A stretch of DNA of 64,000 nucleotides from an uncultured Blautia sp. (GTDB lineage Bacteria > Bacillota > Clostridia > Lachnospirales > Lachnospiraceae). Each line of letters begins with the position of its first letter. The stretch's first letter is position 1. The translations under genes were made by a program, and so were the position numbers. The stretch lies in assembly GCA_900539525.1 (NCBI GenBank), contig UQCM01000011.1, positions 5,115 through 69,114 of the forward strand, in the 5' to 3' direction. The notes under the pieces are model-generated. The model was not told the DNA's origin. It made no database searches and saw nothing but the letters and a program-made list of their open reading frames with translations. Positions 42,123-51,600 of this stretch are shown here, piece by piece.

Positions 42123-42158
42123 CTCCCTTTGCTTTTTCGTTAGTATATGCAAAGGGAG
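42123..42158 (-). terminator. hairpin between argD and ydcZ-like gene
   Basis: On the minus strand CTCCCTTTGC (42149-42158) pairs with GCAAAGGGAG (42123-42132), then TTCTTATT and the ATG of the transporter gene. It can end the argD transcript and, if read through, would hide the transporter's GGGAG ribosome site. Confidence 0.6.
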
Positions 42159-42169
42159 CTTCTTTATAC

Positions 42170-43363
42170 TTATGCCAGACTTTTCTCCAGTTTTTTGATC
42201 ATTTCATCAATATCTTCTTTTTCAACCACAAGAGGCGGAACCAGACGCAGAACATCACTTCCCGCCGATATCACGATCAGCCCGTTTTCCAGTGATTTTC
42301 TGACAACCTCTCCCACCGTCCTTCCGGTAATAACGAGTCCCTGCATGAAGCCTTTTCCTCTTCTGGCACGGATACAGTCATACTTCTGCACCAGGGCATC
42401 CAGTTTTTCTTCCAGATAGGGCGCCAGGGCTCTGACATGTGCAGGGATGTCATCTCTTTCGAAAATATCCAGCACTGTCGCTACCGCCGCACAGGCCAGC
42501 GGATTTCCTCCGTAGGTGGTTCCATGGTCTCCCGGTGCAAGAGATGCCGCCGCTGTCTTCTCATTCAGTACGAAGGCGCCAACCGGAATTCCGCAGCCCA
42601 GTGCTTTGGCACATGTCATAATATCCGGCTTCACACCATAATCCTGCCATGCGAACATACTGCCTGTTCTTCCCATACCACACTGGATCTCGTCAAGGAT
42701 CAGCAGAATATCCTTTTCATCGCAGATCTCTCTGATTCCTTTCAGAAACTCCTTTTCTGCCGGGTAAATACCGCCCTCACCCTGGATCGTTTCCATAATA
42801 ATCGCACATGTCTTTTCGCTGATCTGGCTCTTTACACTCTCCAGATCATTGAAATCCGCAAACTTCACGCCTCCCATCAGGGGTCTGAAGGCCTCCTGAT
42901 AATGAGGATTTCCTGTAACCGAAAGCGCCCCCACACTTCTCCCGTGGAAGGAATGATTCATCGCAATTATTTCGTGGTCTGTACATCCATCTTTCAGATA
43001 GGCATATTTCCTCGCCGCCTTTATCGCACCTTCAATCGCCTCCGTGCCACTGTTCGTAAAAAACACCTTTGACATGCCGCTCACCTTTGCCAGTTTTTCG
43101 GCTGCGTCTGCCATGGGCACGTTGTAAAACAGATTTGATGTATGGATCAGTTGATCAATCTGTCCCTTCAGTGCCTCATCATATCCCGGATAGTGATATC
43201 CCAGCCCGAACACAGCAATGCCTGCTGCAAAGTCCAGGTACTTTTTTCCATCTGTATCATAAAGATTGACACCTTCCCCCTTTTCCAGTACAATTGGAAA
43301 ACGGTTATAGGTATGAAGGACACACTGTTCAGACAGTTCCATATAATCAGTTGTTTTCTTCAT
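42170..43363 (-). CDS. argD: acetylornithine aminotransferase
   Basis: 397 residues from ATG 43363 with AGGAGGAACG upstream; the longer frame overlaps argB. PLP lysine lies in [26 protein letters not shown] holds the PLP-binding aspartate; [14 protein letters not shown] binds phosphate. It converts N-acetylglutamate semialdehyde to N-acetylornithine in arginine synthesis. It overlaps argB by 17 bases. Confidence 0.95.
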   Translation of the reverse strand: MKKTTDYMELSEQCVLHTYNRFPIVLEKGEGVNLYDTDGKKYLDFAAGIAVFGLGYHYPGYDEALKGQIDQLIHTSNLFYNVPMADAAEKLAKVSGMSKVFFTNSGTEAIEGAIKAARKYAYLKDGCTDHEIIAMNHSFHGRSVGALSVTGNPHYQEAFRPLMGGVKFADFNDLESVKSQISEKTCAIIMETIQGEGGIYPAEKEFLKGIREICDEKDILLILDEIQCGMGRTGSMFAWQDYGVKPDIMTCAKALGCGIPVGAFVLNEKTAAASLAPGDHGTTYGGNPLACAAVATVLDIFERDDIPAHVRALAPYLEEKLDALVQKYDCIRARRGKGFMQGLVITGRTVGEVVRKSLENGLIVISAGSDVLRLVPPLVVEKEDIDEMIKKLEKSLA

Positions 43364-44246
43364 AGTAACGTTCCTCCTGATCTCCGATAATAGCCGTTCC
43401 GACACCGCGGTTTGTAAAGAACTCAAGAAGCAGACAGTGTTCGATACGTCCATCCAGGATATGTACCCTGGAAACACCCGCTTTGATGGCATCCACACAG
43501 TTCTGAATCTTTGGCAGCATACCGCCTCCCACATTTCCGCTGGCAAGCAGTTCCTCTGCCTCCGGTATGCTGAGCTCCGAAATCAGACTCGATTTGTCCA
43601 GCGGATCACGGTAAACACCTTCAATATCTGTCAAAAATGCCAGCTTTGCCGCCCCTACTGCCACAGCGATCGCGCATGCTGCATCATCAGCATTTATATT
43701 AAAGGAATGATAATTGTCATCGGAACCGATCGGGCAGATGACAGGCACGATATCATTATCCAGCAGTGTATGCAAAAGCTGCGTATTGACCTCTTTGACT
43801 TCTCCCACATAACCGATATCTTTCCCTCCGGAAAGCTTTTTGTCCACTTTCAGGATCGAACCGTCCTTTCCACTGATGCCCACGGCCCGGACGCCCAGCT
43901 TCTCCATCATGGAAGCAAGCCCTTTATTGATCCGGTTCAGTACCATTTCTGCCACTTCCATAGTATCCTTATCTGTCACACGAAGTCCGTTGACAAATTT
44001 TGTCTCAATACCAACCTTTTTCGTCCATTTGGTAATTTCTTTACCGCCGCCGTGAACGATGATCGGCCGGAATCCTACCAGTTTTAATAGTGCCACATCA
44101 CGGACAACACTCTTCTTCAGTTCATGATCCACCATGGCGCTTCCGCCATATTTCACGACAATAATCTTTCCGTGAAATCTCTGTATGTAAGGCAGTGCCT
44201 CATTTAATACGCTGGCTTTCTGCAGCCAGTTTTCCATAGTATCCAT
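43347..44246 (-). CDS. argB: acetylglutamate kinase
   Basis: 299 residues. [14 protein letters not shown] binds the phosphates, [11 protein letters not shown] binds acetylglutamate, and [14 protein letters not shown] and [20 protein letters not shown] are typical. The N-terminal helix [19 protein letters not shown] suggests the hexameric, arginine-inhibited form, so feedback control is likely. It lies 165 bases after argJ. Confidence 0.96.
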   Translation of the reverse strand: MDTMENWLQKASVLNEALPYIQRFHGKIIVVKYGGSAMVDHELKKSVVRDVALLKLVGFRPIIVHGGGKEITKWTKKVGIETKFVNGLRVTDKDTMEVAEMVLNRINKGLASMMEKLGVRAVGISGKDGSILKVDKKLSGGKDIGYVGEVKEVNTQLLHTLLDNDIVPVICPIGSDDNYHSFNINADDAACAIAVAVGAAKLAFLTDIEGVYRDPLDKSSLISELSIPEAEELLASGNVGGGMLPKIQNCVDAIKAGVSRVHILDGRIEHCLLLEFFTNRGVGTAIIGDQEERYYEENN

Positions 44247-44411
44247 GTTTCATTCTCCTCATCTTTCCATCCGGCGGATCTTACCATCCGCTTCGGTGCT
44301 TACTCATAGCTTCCTGATCGGGTCACATGTCACTGTCAAATCCGCGCGCAAAATCACTGCTTCCGGACTCTGATTCTTGCTCACGTATGCTCCTGAACAG
44401 CTACGGTCACA

Positions 44412-45632
44412 TTATGAACGATAGTCTGCATTGATTTTGATATACTCATACGTCAGGTCACATCCCCAGGCAGTCGCACTTTCATCTCCCATCTTCACAT
44501 CGGCAATGGCTGTCACTGCCTTTTCCGAAAGGATCCTGGTAGCCTCTTCCTCACTGTACCCTGTGGATACACCGTTTTCAATAATCTTCAGTTTTCCTGC
44601 GGCACTTTCAAAGTACAAATCTACCTTCTCCGGGTCAAATTGTGCACCAGAGTAGCCCATAGCGCAGAGAATACGTCCCCAGTTGGCATCGTGCCCGTAG
44701 ATTGCAGCCTTGGTAAGATTGGATGTAACAATTGATTTGCTCAGCGTCACTGCCTGCTCTTTTGTCTCTGCGCCAATGACTTTCACTTCGAAAAGAGCCG
44801 TGGCTCCTTCCCCGTCTCCTGCCATTTTCTTAGCCAGCTCGGTATTTACATAGTTCAGTGCCTCTGCAAATATATGATAATCCTCATTTTCCTCCGTAAT
44901 CTCCGGATTTTCCGCCAGACCATTTGCCAGCAGCAAAACCGTGTCATTGGTCGATGTATCGCCATCCACGGAAATCATGTTGTAGGTGTCCTTTACATCT
45001 GCACTTAATGCTTTCTGAAGCATTTCCTTTGAAATCGCTGCATCTGTCGTAACAAAGCTTAACATGGTACACATATTCGGATGAATCATTCCCGCTCCCT
45101 TACACATGCCCCCGACAGTCACAGTCTTTCCGCCAAGCTGAATCTGTACAGCAACCTCCTTCTTCACGGTATCAGTCGTCATGATCGATTCTGCAGCCAG
45201 TGTCCCTGCCTCCGCAGAAGCCGACAGGATAGGAACCATGGTTCCTATTCCTTTTTTTATGATATCTATAGGAATCTGTTGTCCGATCACACCTGTAGAT
45301 GCAACCAGAACCTCTGTTTCTGAAATTCCGAGAAGCTCTGCAGCTTTTTTTGCTGTCTCCAGGCAATATCCATATCCTTCCTCTCCCGTACATGCATTTG
45401 CCACACCACTGTTGACTACGACTGCCTGCGCTGACGGATGATGATAAACAATATTCTGATCCCATTTGACAGGTGCTGCCTTTACTACATTGGTTGTAAA
45501 GGTACCCGCTGCCACGCAGGGTATTTCGCTTACGATCATTGCCATATCTTTTTTTTCCTTTTTAATTCCGGCATGAATACCGATTGCCCGAAATCCTTTT
45601 GCTGCGGTTACACCGCCCTGTATAATATTCAT
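44412..45632 (-). CDS. argJ: bifunctional ornithine acetyltransferase/N-acetylglutamate synthase
   Basis: 406 residues from ATG 45632 (GAGGAGGGAAC upstream). The self-cleavage site is in KGAGMIHPNMCTMLSFVTTD, where T at the MLSFVTTD block is the new N-terminal nucleophile. It recycles the acetyl group from acetylornithine to glutamate; whether it is also a synthase cannot be told from sequence. Between argC and argB, as in the usual cluster. Confidence 0.95.
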   Translation of the reverse strand: MNIIQGGVTAAKGFRAIGIHAGIKKEKKDMAMIVSEIPCVAAGTFTTNVVKAAPVKWDQNIVYHHPSAQAVVVNSGVANACTGEEGYGYCLETAKKAAELLGISETEVLVASTGVIGQQIPIDIIKKGIGTMVPILSASAEAGTLAAESIMTTDTVKKEVAVQIQLGGKTVTVGGMCKGAGMIHPNMCTMLSFVTTDAAISKEMLQKALSADVKDTYNMISVDGDTSTNDTVLLLANGLAENPEITEENEDYHIFAEALNYVNTELAKKMAGDGEGATALFEVKVIGAETKEQAVTLSKSIVTSNLTKAAIYGHDANWGRILCAMGYSGAQFDPEKVDLYFESAAGKLKIIENGVSTGYSEEEATRILSEKAVTAIADVKMGDESATAWGCDLTYEYIKINADYRS

Positions 45633-45726
45633 ATATCGGTTCCCTCCTCTTTTCATATCAGATAAACTGTACTGTCTTCCTTTCTATCCGGCAGCACATG
45701 CTTCTTAGATCATGTCCATCTCACAC

Positions 45727-46764
45727 TTATGGGAACATCGGAACCTGACAAAGCCCGAGTGTTTCCTCCAGTCCAAACATAAGGTTCATATTCTGTACAG
45801 CCTGCCCGGCAGCACCCTTCACCAGATTGTCCATGGCTCCCATCATAATCAGGCGGTTGGTCCGGGAATCAATTTTAAAGTTCACATCCACAAAGTTACT
45901 TCCCTCCACCCACTTTGTCTGAGGGCAGACATCCGGATCCAGTACACGTACAAATTTCTCTTCCGCATAATATTTATCGTAAACAGACCTCACCTCTTCG
46001 TATGTTACCTCCCTTTTCAGGGTTGCATATGCTGTCACAAGAATTCCTCTGTTCATAGGTGCCAGATGCGGTGTAAAGCTCAGTGTGATCTTTTTTCCGG
46101 CCGCATATCCCAGCTGCTCCTCTATCTCCGGTGTGTGTCTGTGGCATGCCACTCCATAAGCTTTCATATTCTCATTCACTTCACAATAAAGATTATCCAC
46201 CTTCGCACCTCTTCCCGCCCCGGAGGTCCCTGATTTGGCATCGATAATAATCGTCTCCGGATTGATGAGTCCCTCTTTTACTGCAGGATAGATGGACAGT
46301 GTGCTGCAGGTGGGATAGCATCCCGGATTCGCTACCAGCCTGGCTTTTTTTATATCCTCTCTGTTCATCTCACAGAGACCATAGACTGCCTCATGAATAA
46401 ACTGAGGGGATTTATGTGTGATCTTATACCATTCCTCATAGGTATTTACATCTTTGATCCGAAAGTCTGCACTCAGGTCAATAATACGTACCTTTGACAG
46501 GATATTCTCATTTACCAGAGAAGCACACAATCCCTGTGGTGTTGCTGTAAAAATCACATCGACCTGATTTGCCAGCTCTTCCATATTGTCATCCATACAT
46601 TTCGCATCTACGATCTGAAACATATTCTGGAAAACTTCATAATACTTTTTATCTATATAACTTCTGGAACCATACCACACAATGTCCGCCTCAGGATGTC
46701 CCATCAGTAATCTGACAAGCTCTCCTCCCGCATAACCTGTTGCTCCGATAATTCCAACTCTCAT
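45727..46764 (-). CDS. argC: N-acetyl-gamma-glutamyl-phosphate reductase
   Basis: 345 residues. NADP site MRVGIIGATGYAGGELVRL, catalytic cysteine in VANPGCYPTCS, and HRHTPEIEEQLG late in the chain. It makes acetylglutamate semialdehyde. It is first of the arginine cluster and is transcribed from a TTGAAT-17-TATAAT promoter overlapped by two candidate ArgR boxes. Confidence 0.96.
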   Translation of the reverse strand: MRVGIIGATGYAGGELVRLLMGHPEADIVWYGSRSYIDKKYYEVFQNMFQIVDAKCMDDNMEELANQVDVIFTATPQGLCASLVNENILSKVRIIDLSADFRIKDVNTYEEWYKITHKSPQFIHEAVYGLCEMNREDIKKARLVANPGCYPTCSTLSIYPAVKEGLINPETIIIDAKSGTSGAGRGAKVDNLYCEVNENMKAYGVACHRHTPEIEEQLGYAAGKKITLSFTPHLAPMNRGILVTAYATLKREVTYEEVRSVYDKYYAEEKFVRVLDPDVCPQTKWVEGSNFVDVNFKIDSRTNRLIMMGAMDNLVKGAAGQAVQNMNLMFGLEETLGLCQVPMFP

Positions 46765-46865
46765 TTTCTTTCACTCCTTTTTCATTTGATCCTGTTCTTC
46801 CCGCAGACTATCATAATATAAGAAGTCGCCGAAGTAAAGTTTTTTCTCCTGCTTATTTGTTTTCA

Positions 46866-46882
46866 ATGCATAATTATACATC
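46866..46882. promoter_or_regulatory. candidate ArgR box 1 (argC)
   Basis: AATGCATAATTATACAT is a near-palindrome close to the ARG-box pattern TGNATAATTATNCA. It covers the -10 region of the argC promoter. Confidence 0.6.
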
Positions 46883-46902
46883 TATTGCGCATATTATTCA
46901 AC
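46874..46902 (-). promoter_or_regulatory. argC promoter
   Basis: Minus strand TTGAAT (46897-46902), 17 bases, TATAAT (46874-46879), 110 bases upstream of argC. Confidence 0.7.
46886..46902. promoter_or_regulatory. candidate ArgR box 2 (argC)
   Basis: TTGCGCATATTATTCAA is a weaker ARG-box match, 3 bases from box 1 and covering the -35 hexamer. Paired boxes with this short spacing are typical ArgR hexamer targets. Confidence 0.5.
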
Positions 46903-46955
46903 CATTATTTCATTTTTTCCATAACTGCCCGGCGTCCGCTCGATTACCAAAGCTT

Positions 46956-46983
46956 GTTACTGATTACGGAGTTGACCAGTAAC
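46956..46983. repeat. GTTACTG/CAGTAAC palindromic repeat, copy 2
   Basis: GTTACTG (46956-46962), ATTACGGAGTTGAC, CAGTAAC (46977-46983); the central ACGGAGT is shared with the copy at 29553. It lies between the divergent argC and argG promoters. Confidence 0.55.
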
Positions 46984-47003
46984 ACATACAGCAAAATTAA
47001 TAC

Positions 47004-47032
47004 TTGCATAATTATAACAGTTGTTGTATAGT
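47004..47032 (+). promoter_or_regulatory. argG promoter with overlapping ArgR box 3
   Basis: TTGCAT (47004-47009), 17 bases, TATAGT (47027-47032). TTGCATAATTATAAC (47004-47018) over the -35 matches the argC box 1 core TGCATAATTATA, so argG and argC are probably both repressed by ArgR when arginine is plentiful. Confidence 0.65.
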
Positions 47033-47053
47033 AATGGATAGCAAAAAAATGCT

Positions 47054-47202
47054 AACTGTTCAGAGTCATGCAGATTTATAAATATTTGCCCTGGGGAGCT
47101 TGCTTACCAGAGGCAAATTTTATAAATCTATAGGGCGAGAGCCCTACATGAGCAAAAGGAAAGCCTCGCAGAGGCGATTTTGCGAATGGACTCTGAATAG
47201 TT
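47054..47202 (+). ncRNA. structured argG leader: four-way junction RNA or MITE-like element
   Basis: AACTGTTCAGAGTC (47054-47067) pairs with GACTCTGAATAGTT (47189-47202) over 14 positions with one G-U. Inside are three hairpins: 47072-47090 with 47112-47129 (18 pairs, one bulge, capped by CTGG/CCAG); TAGGGC-GAGA-GCCCTA (47131-47146) with a GNRA loop; and GCAAAA/TTTTGC (47152-47157/47178-47183) with inner GCCTC-GCA-GAGGC. It fills the space between promoter and ribosome site. The last third recurs at 753-810. I know no named RNA family with it. No terminator is embedded. Confidence 0.65.
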
Positions 47203-47231
47203 ACAAAAATGAAATGAGGAGGAATTATACT

Positions 47232-48461
47232 ATGAAAGAAAAAGTAATCTTAGCATACTCCGGCGGACTGGATACAACAGCTATCATCCCCTGGTTAAAA
47301 GAGACATTTGATTATGAAGTAATCTGCTGCTGCATCGACTGCGGACAGGGAAACGAACTGGAGGGCCTTGATGAAAGAGCCAGGATGTCCGGTGCTTCCA
47401 AATTATATATCGAAAACATCATTGACGAGTTCTGTGATGACTACATAATGCCATGTGTAAAAGCCGGTGCAGTATATGAGAATAAATATCTCCTTGGTAC
47501 CTCTATGGCACGCCCTGTGATTGCTAAGAAGCTGGTTGAAATTGCCCGCAAGGAAGGTGCCACTGCCATCTGCCATGGTGCTACCGGAAAGGGTAATGAT
47601 CAGATCCGCTTTGAGCTGTCCATCAAAGCTCTTGCTCCTGATATGAAAATCATTGCTCCATGGCGTATGACGGATCTCTGGACGATGCAGTCCCGGGAAG
47701 ATGAAATTGAGTTCTGTAAACAACACGGGATTGATCTCCCATTTTCCACAGACTCCAGCTACAGCCGTGACAGGAACCTGTGGCACCTCAGTCATGAAGG
47801 TCTGGAACTTGAAGATCCGGCCAATGAGCCAAATTACGAACATCTTCTTGTAATGGGTGTTTCTCCGGAGAAGGCACCGGATGAGGGTGAATACGTTACT
47901 ATGACCTTTGAAAAAGGTATCCCCGTCAGTCTCAACGGCAAACAGATGAAAGTCTCTGAAATTATCACAAAGTTAAATGAACTTGGCGGAAAGCACGGAA
48001 TCGGTATCATTGATATTGTTGAAAACCGTGTGGTAGGAATGAAATCCCGCGGTGTATATGAAACACCGGGCGGTACGATTCTGATGGAGGCTCATTCACA
48101 GCTGGAAGAACTGGTTCTTGACCGTGCAACCATGGAGGTAAAGAAGGATCTGGGTAATAAATTTGCGCAGATCGTTTATGAAGGAAAATGGTTTACTCCT
48201 CTTCGCGAGGCTATCCAGGCATTTATGGATGTGACTCAGGAATATGTGACCGGCGAAGTGAAGTTTAAACTTTACAAAGGAAATATTATCAAAGCCGGAA
48301 CCACTTCTCCGTACAGCCTGTATAACGAATCGCTTGCAAGCTTTACTACCGGTGATCTGTATGACCACCACGATGCCAGTGGATTTATTACGCTGTTCGG
48401 ACTTCCGCTGAAGGTCCGTGCCATGAAAATGGCTGAACTAAAGGCCGAAAATAATAAATAA
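47232..48461 (+). CDS. argG: argininosuccinate synthase
   Basis: 409 residues from ATG 47232 with GAGGAGG 11 bases upstream; the longer frame runs through the structured leader and is rejected. ATP-binding [28 protein letters not shown] and [19 protein letters not shown] are diagnostic. It joins citrulline and aspartate, the penultimate step to arginine. No argH follows in this window. Divergent from argCJBD and controlled by ArgR-type boxes. Confidence 0.96.
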   Translation: MKEKVILAYSGGLDTTAIIPWLKETFDYEVICCCIDCGQGNELEGLDERARMSGASKLYIENIIDEFCDDYIMPCVKAGAVYENKYLLGTSMARPVIAKKLVEIARKEGATAICHGATGKGNDQIRFELSIKALAPDMKIIAPWRMTDLWTMQSREDEIEFCKQHGIDLPFSTDSSYSRDRNLWHLSHEGLELEDPANEPNYEHLLVMGVSPEKAPDEGEYVTMTFEKGIPVSLNGKQMKVSEIITKLNELGGKHGIGIIDIVENRVVGMKSRGVYETPGGTILMEAHSQLEELVLDRATMEVKKDLGNKFAQIVYEGKWFTPLREAIQAFMDVTQEYVTGEVKFKLYKGNIIKAGTTSPYSLYNESLASFTTGDLYDHHDASGFITLFGLPLKVRAMKMAELKAENNK

Positions 48462-48551
48462 AGCCAAAATCAGATATTCCGACCACATGGACAATATTAC
48501 TTTTTCAAGTCTTTCGTTTTGCCCATGTATGATTTTCATAATATCGTTTTA

Positions 48552-48581
48552 AAAGGGAGACACTTCAAAGTGTCTCCCTTT
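48552..48581. terminator. bidirectional terminator between argG and GH2 gene
   Basis: AAAGGGAGACACTT (48552-48565), CA, AAGTGTCTCCCTTT (48568-48581): a perfect 14-base stem with A and T runs on both sides. It serves convergent argG and the GH2 gene at 48617. Confidence 0.88.
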
Positions 48582-48616
48582 CTTTCACCAGTTCGGCTAT
48601 CTGACAGCCTGCCGCT

Positions 48617-51600
48617 TTATTTAATCTTTACATTCTTGCTCATTCCTGCTTTTGTCAGCTTTTTCTGGAATGCAGCTGCTGCTTTTTTATTCTTCTTCAG
48701 ATTCTTCGGCACAGTAACCGTAATCTTCTTTGCGGTATTCTTGAATGCGCCGGCCTTGATTGTTTTCACTGCCGTACCTTTGAAGATGACTTTACTCAGT
48801 TTTTTACATCCGTTAAATGCATTCTTTTCTATAGAAGTTACATTGCTTCCAATTGTTGCTGATTTCAGTTTACTGTAACCTTTGAAAGCATTTGCACTGA
48901 TCTTAACGACCTTGCAGCTTACACCATTTACTTTTACTGTCGCAGGAACGGATACCTTTGCAGCCTTCTTGTTTGTACCCTTTGTAAGCACTACCGTCTT
49001 CGCATCAGCATCTGCCACCTGGAACTGCATCTTATTTGACTCAACAGTCTGGCCTTTCTTCAGTGCAGGTGTTGGATCCACCGGATCCGGTGTTACCGGT
49101 GGCTTATTGTCTGACTGTCCCGACTTCTTCACCAGAACTGCCCTTGCTGCTTCAAGTGCCTTCAGACAATCGTTGAGCTGTTTCGGCGTTGCTGCATTGT
49201 TGATGTTTTTCTCGATCTCTGCAACAGTGCTCATATATTTTGCATAACTATCTGCTGTATACAGACTGCTGTCTGTTTTCTTTGCATCTGCGACTTTTGC
49301 TGCAGCTGCTGCTCTTTCTGTCTGTGAAGCTTTACGGCTCAGCTTATAAGTTCTGGTTTCCTTTCCGTCCTCGGAAACAGAAATAATTGTAACACAGCCA
49401 TCATCTGTAGCAGGAAGGATCGTAACTGCCGCATTCTGATCATCTGATGTCGTAATATTTTCTACAGAATCGACTACATACTCAGTAACATCCGGATTAA
49501 AGTTTGCAATTGCTTTTCCTCCGACGCTGATGCCTGTTAATGCTGCAGATGTATTGACTTCATAGGAATAATCTGTTGCGAATACCTCTACCTCTGTCAT
49601 ACCTACATAAGTACCATCCGGTTTCGGAATCACCTGGATTGCGATCGGATTGATACTTGTCTTCAGCTTGTAGCTGTATCCATTCACTACCTTTTCCTCA
49701 TCATTTCCTGTATCCACATCCGGAATTCTCACCGGTGTTTCATATTCAACATCTGTATAGTTACTTCCGTCCAGAGAGTACTTAAATGCAATACTCTTTG
49801 CCATTTTTACATTAGCATCTGTAAAGTAAAATACATTAATTTCGCTTACTGTATGTGCAGTATCCCATTTCATGGTGATTACCGGATCACCTTCTGCTTT
49901 GTGTAAATCGTTCCAGTTCGTCCATCTCTGGGAGGTAGCACCAGAAGAACTGTATTTCACGCCATTAATAAGTGAATCCAGAGAGTCTGAAGCAGGATCA
50001 CAGCTCTGTGACAGAGTTGCAACATCAGAGATATTAATAAGCTCGCCTTCGATCGGCTGGGCAACACGGATACTTGCTGTAATCGGATAATCCTTTCCTA
50101 AAGCTTTTACCGTACCGCTGATCTTTACAACAGTACCTGCGTCTGCAAAGCTGTCTGCTGTGATACCGGACATATTCCAGCTAACCGGGAATTCCTCGAA
50201 AGGAGTTCCATCCACATAACAGGTCATAGCCGTATCCGGCAATACCGGCATAACTCCCGGAGTTGTTATTGCAGAATAATTCTTAGCACCTTCAATTGCA
50301 TTGTATACATGTACGGTAAGAGAAACATTAACACTTTCACTTCCATCTGACAGTGTCCCACCGATATTGAACATACCTGTCTGATTTAACTTTGCCTTAT
50401 CGTAGCTTCCCCATGTCACTGGAAATGCCTTTTTGCTTCCATCTGCATAGGTCACCTCAACAGAAGCCGGAAGACTGATTGCAGTCGTTCCCACAGGAGC
50501 ATAGCAATGTCTGGACATACGGTAGCTTACGATTCCATTCTCACTCTTTCCATCCACAGGAGTCGTTGTTACATTAACTGTTTTTCCTGTCAGACCGTTA
50601 GAAGAAACATTTACAGTAAATTCTCCGGACTGTGTTGTAGATTTTGCGATTACCAGTGCTTTTCCTGCGTATGCCTTAATCTTTGCAGATGTTGTGCTTT
50701 CCAGAACGGACGGCTGCTGGAATTTCTCAACTGATGCCTGGTCTCCATTATCTACACCTAAGATTTCACCTTTTCCTTCCAGTGTGAAGTTAATGGTGTT
50801 ATCTGCTGTAGTATCCAGATTTCCGTTTGCATCCTCCACATCCACTTCAATGTATACAAGGCTGCTGCCGTCTGCCTGAAGCTCGGTTCTGTTCTGCTTT
50901 ACATTCAGTCTGCTCACTGCGCCCGGTGTAGACACGGAATTCTTTCCACTGCAGGTATCCGTGATTTCTTTTCCGCTTTCATCAAATGCTTTTGCAGAAA
51001 TCGTTCCATCCTGAAAAGCTACATTGAATACGGAATAAAGCGATGTATCATTGCTGCCTGATGTTGTTGTACAGATGCTTGTATCATTGCTTTCTGTTGT
51101 ATACGTATAATACGTATGTCCTGCCTCTGTTGTATTTACTGTTCTCGTAGCTGTTCCGATCTTCGTTCTGTCACGGTACAGCTCAACTTTTGCTGCGTTC
51201 GTGTAAACCCATACCGGCGTCTTTCCATTGGACTGCATCATATTTGCACTGTCCCATGCAGTAACGAGATGCAGGGTATTGGCATTCTGATTCCACTGGC
51301 TGCGATACAGATAATAGGTATCCTTCGGGAATCCCGCTGTATCAATGATGCCAAAATAACTGCTGTTCGGTGCTGCTCCACGTCCGGAAACCGAACCTGT
51401 TCCTGTTCCATTCCACGGTGTCGGCTCACCGATGTAATCGAAGCCGGTCCAGACACACTCACCTGCCAGATAGTCCCGGGTCATAACATTCCACATGGAT
51501 GTATGAGCCGTCTTTCCCCATCCTACACAGGAGGTATCATAGGAGGTCAGATGCATCTTTCCATCTGCATCGGCGCTGCTCCTCTGAGATACATAAATAC

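Noticed and set aside
44247..44411. Possible regulatory RNA between argB and argJ
   Set aside because: No convincing stem, promoter or terminator was found in this 165-base gap.
47100..47231. N-terminal extension of argG
   Set aside because: The extension translates the structured leader; ATG 47232 has a clear GAGGAGG and matches the usual N-terminus.
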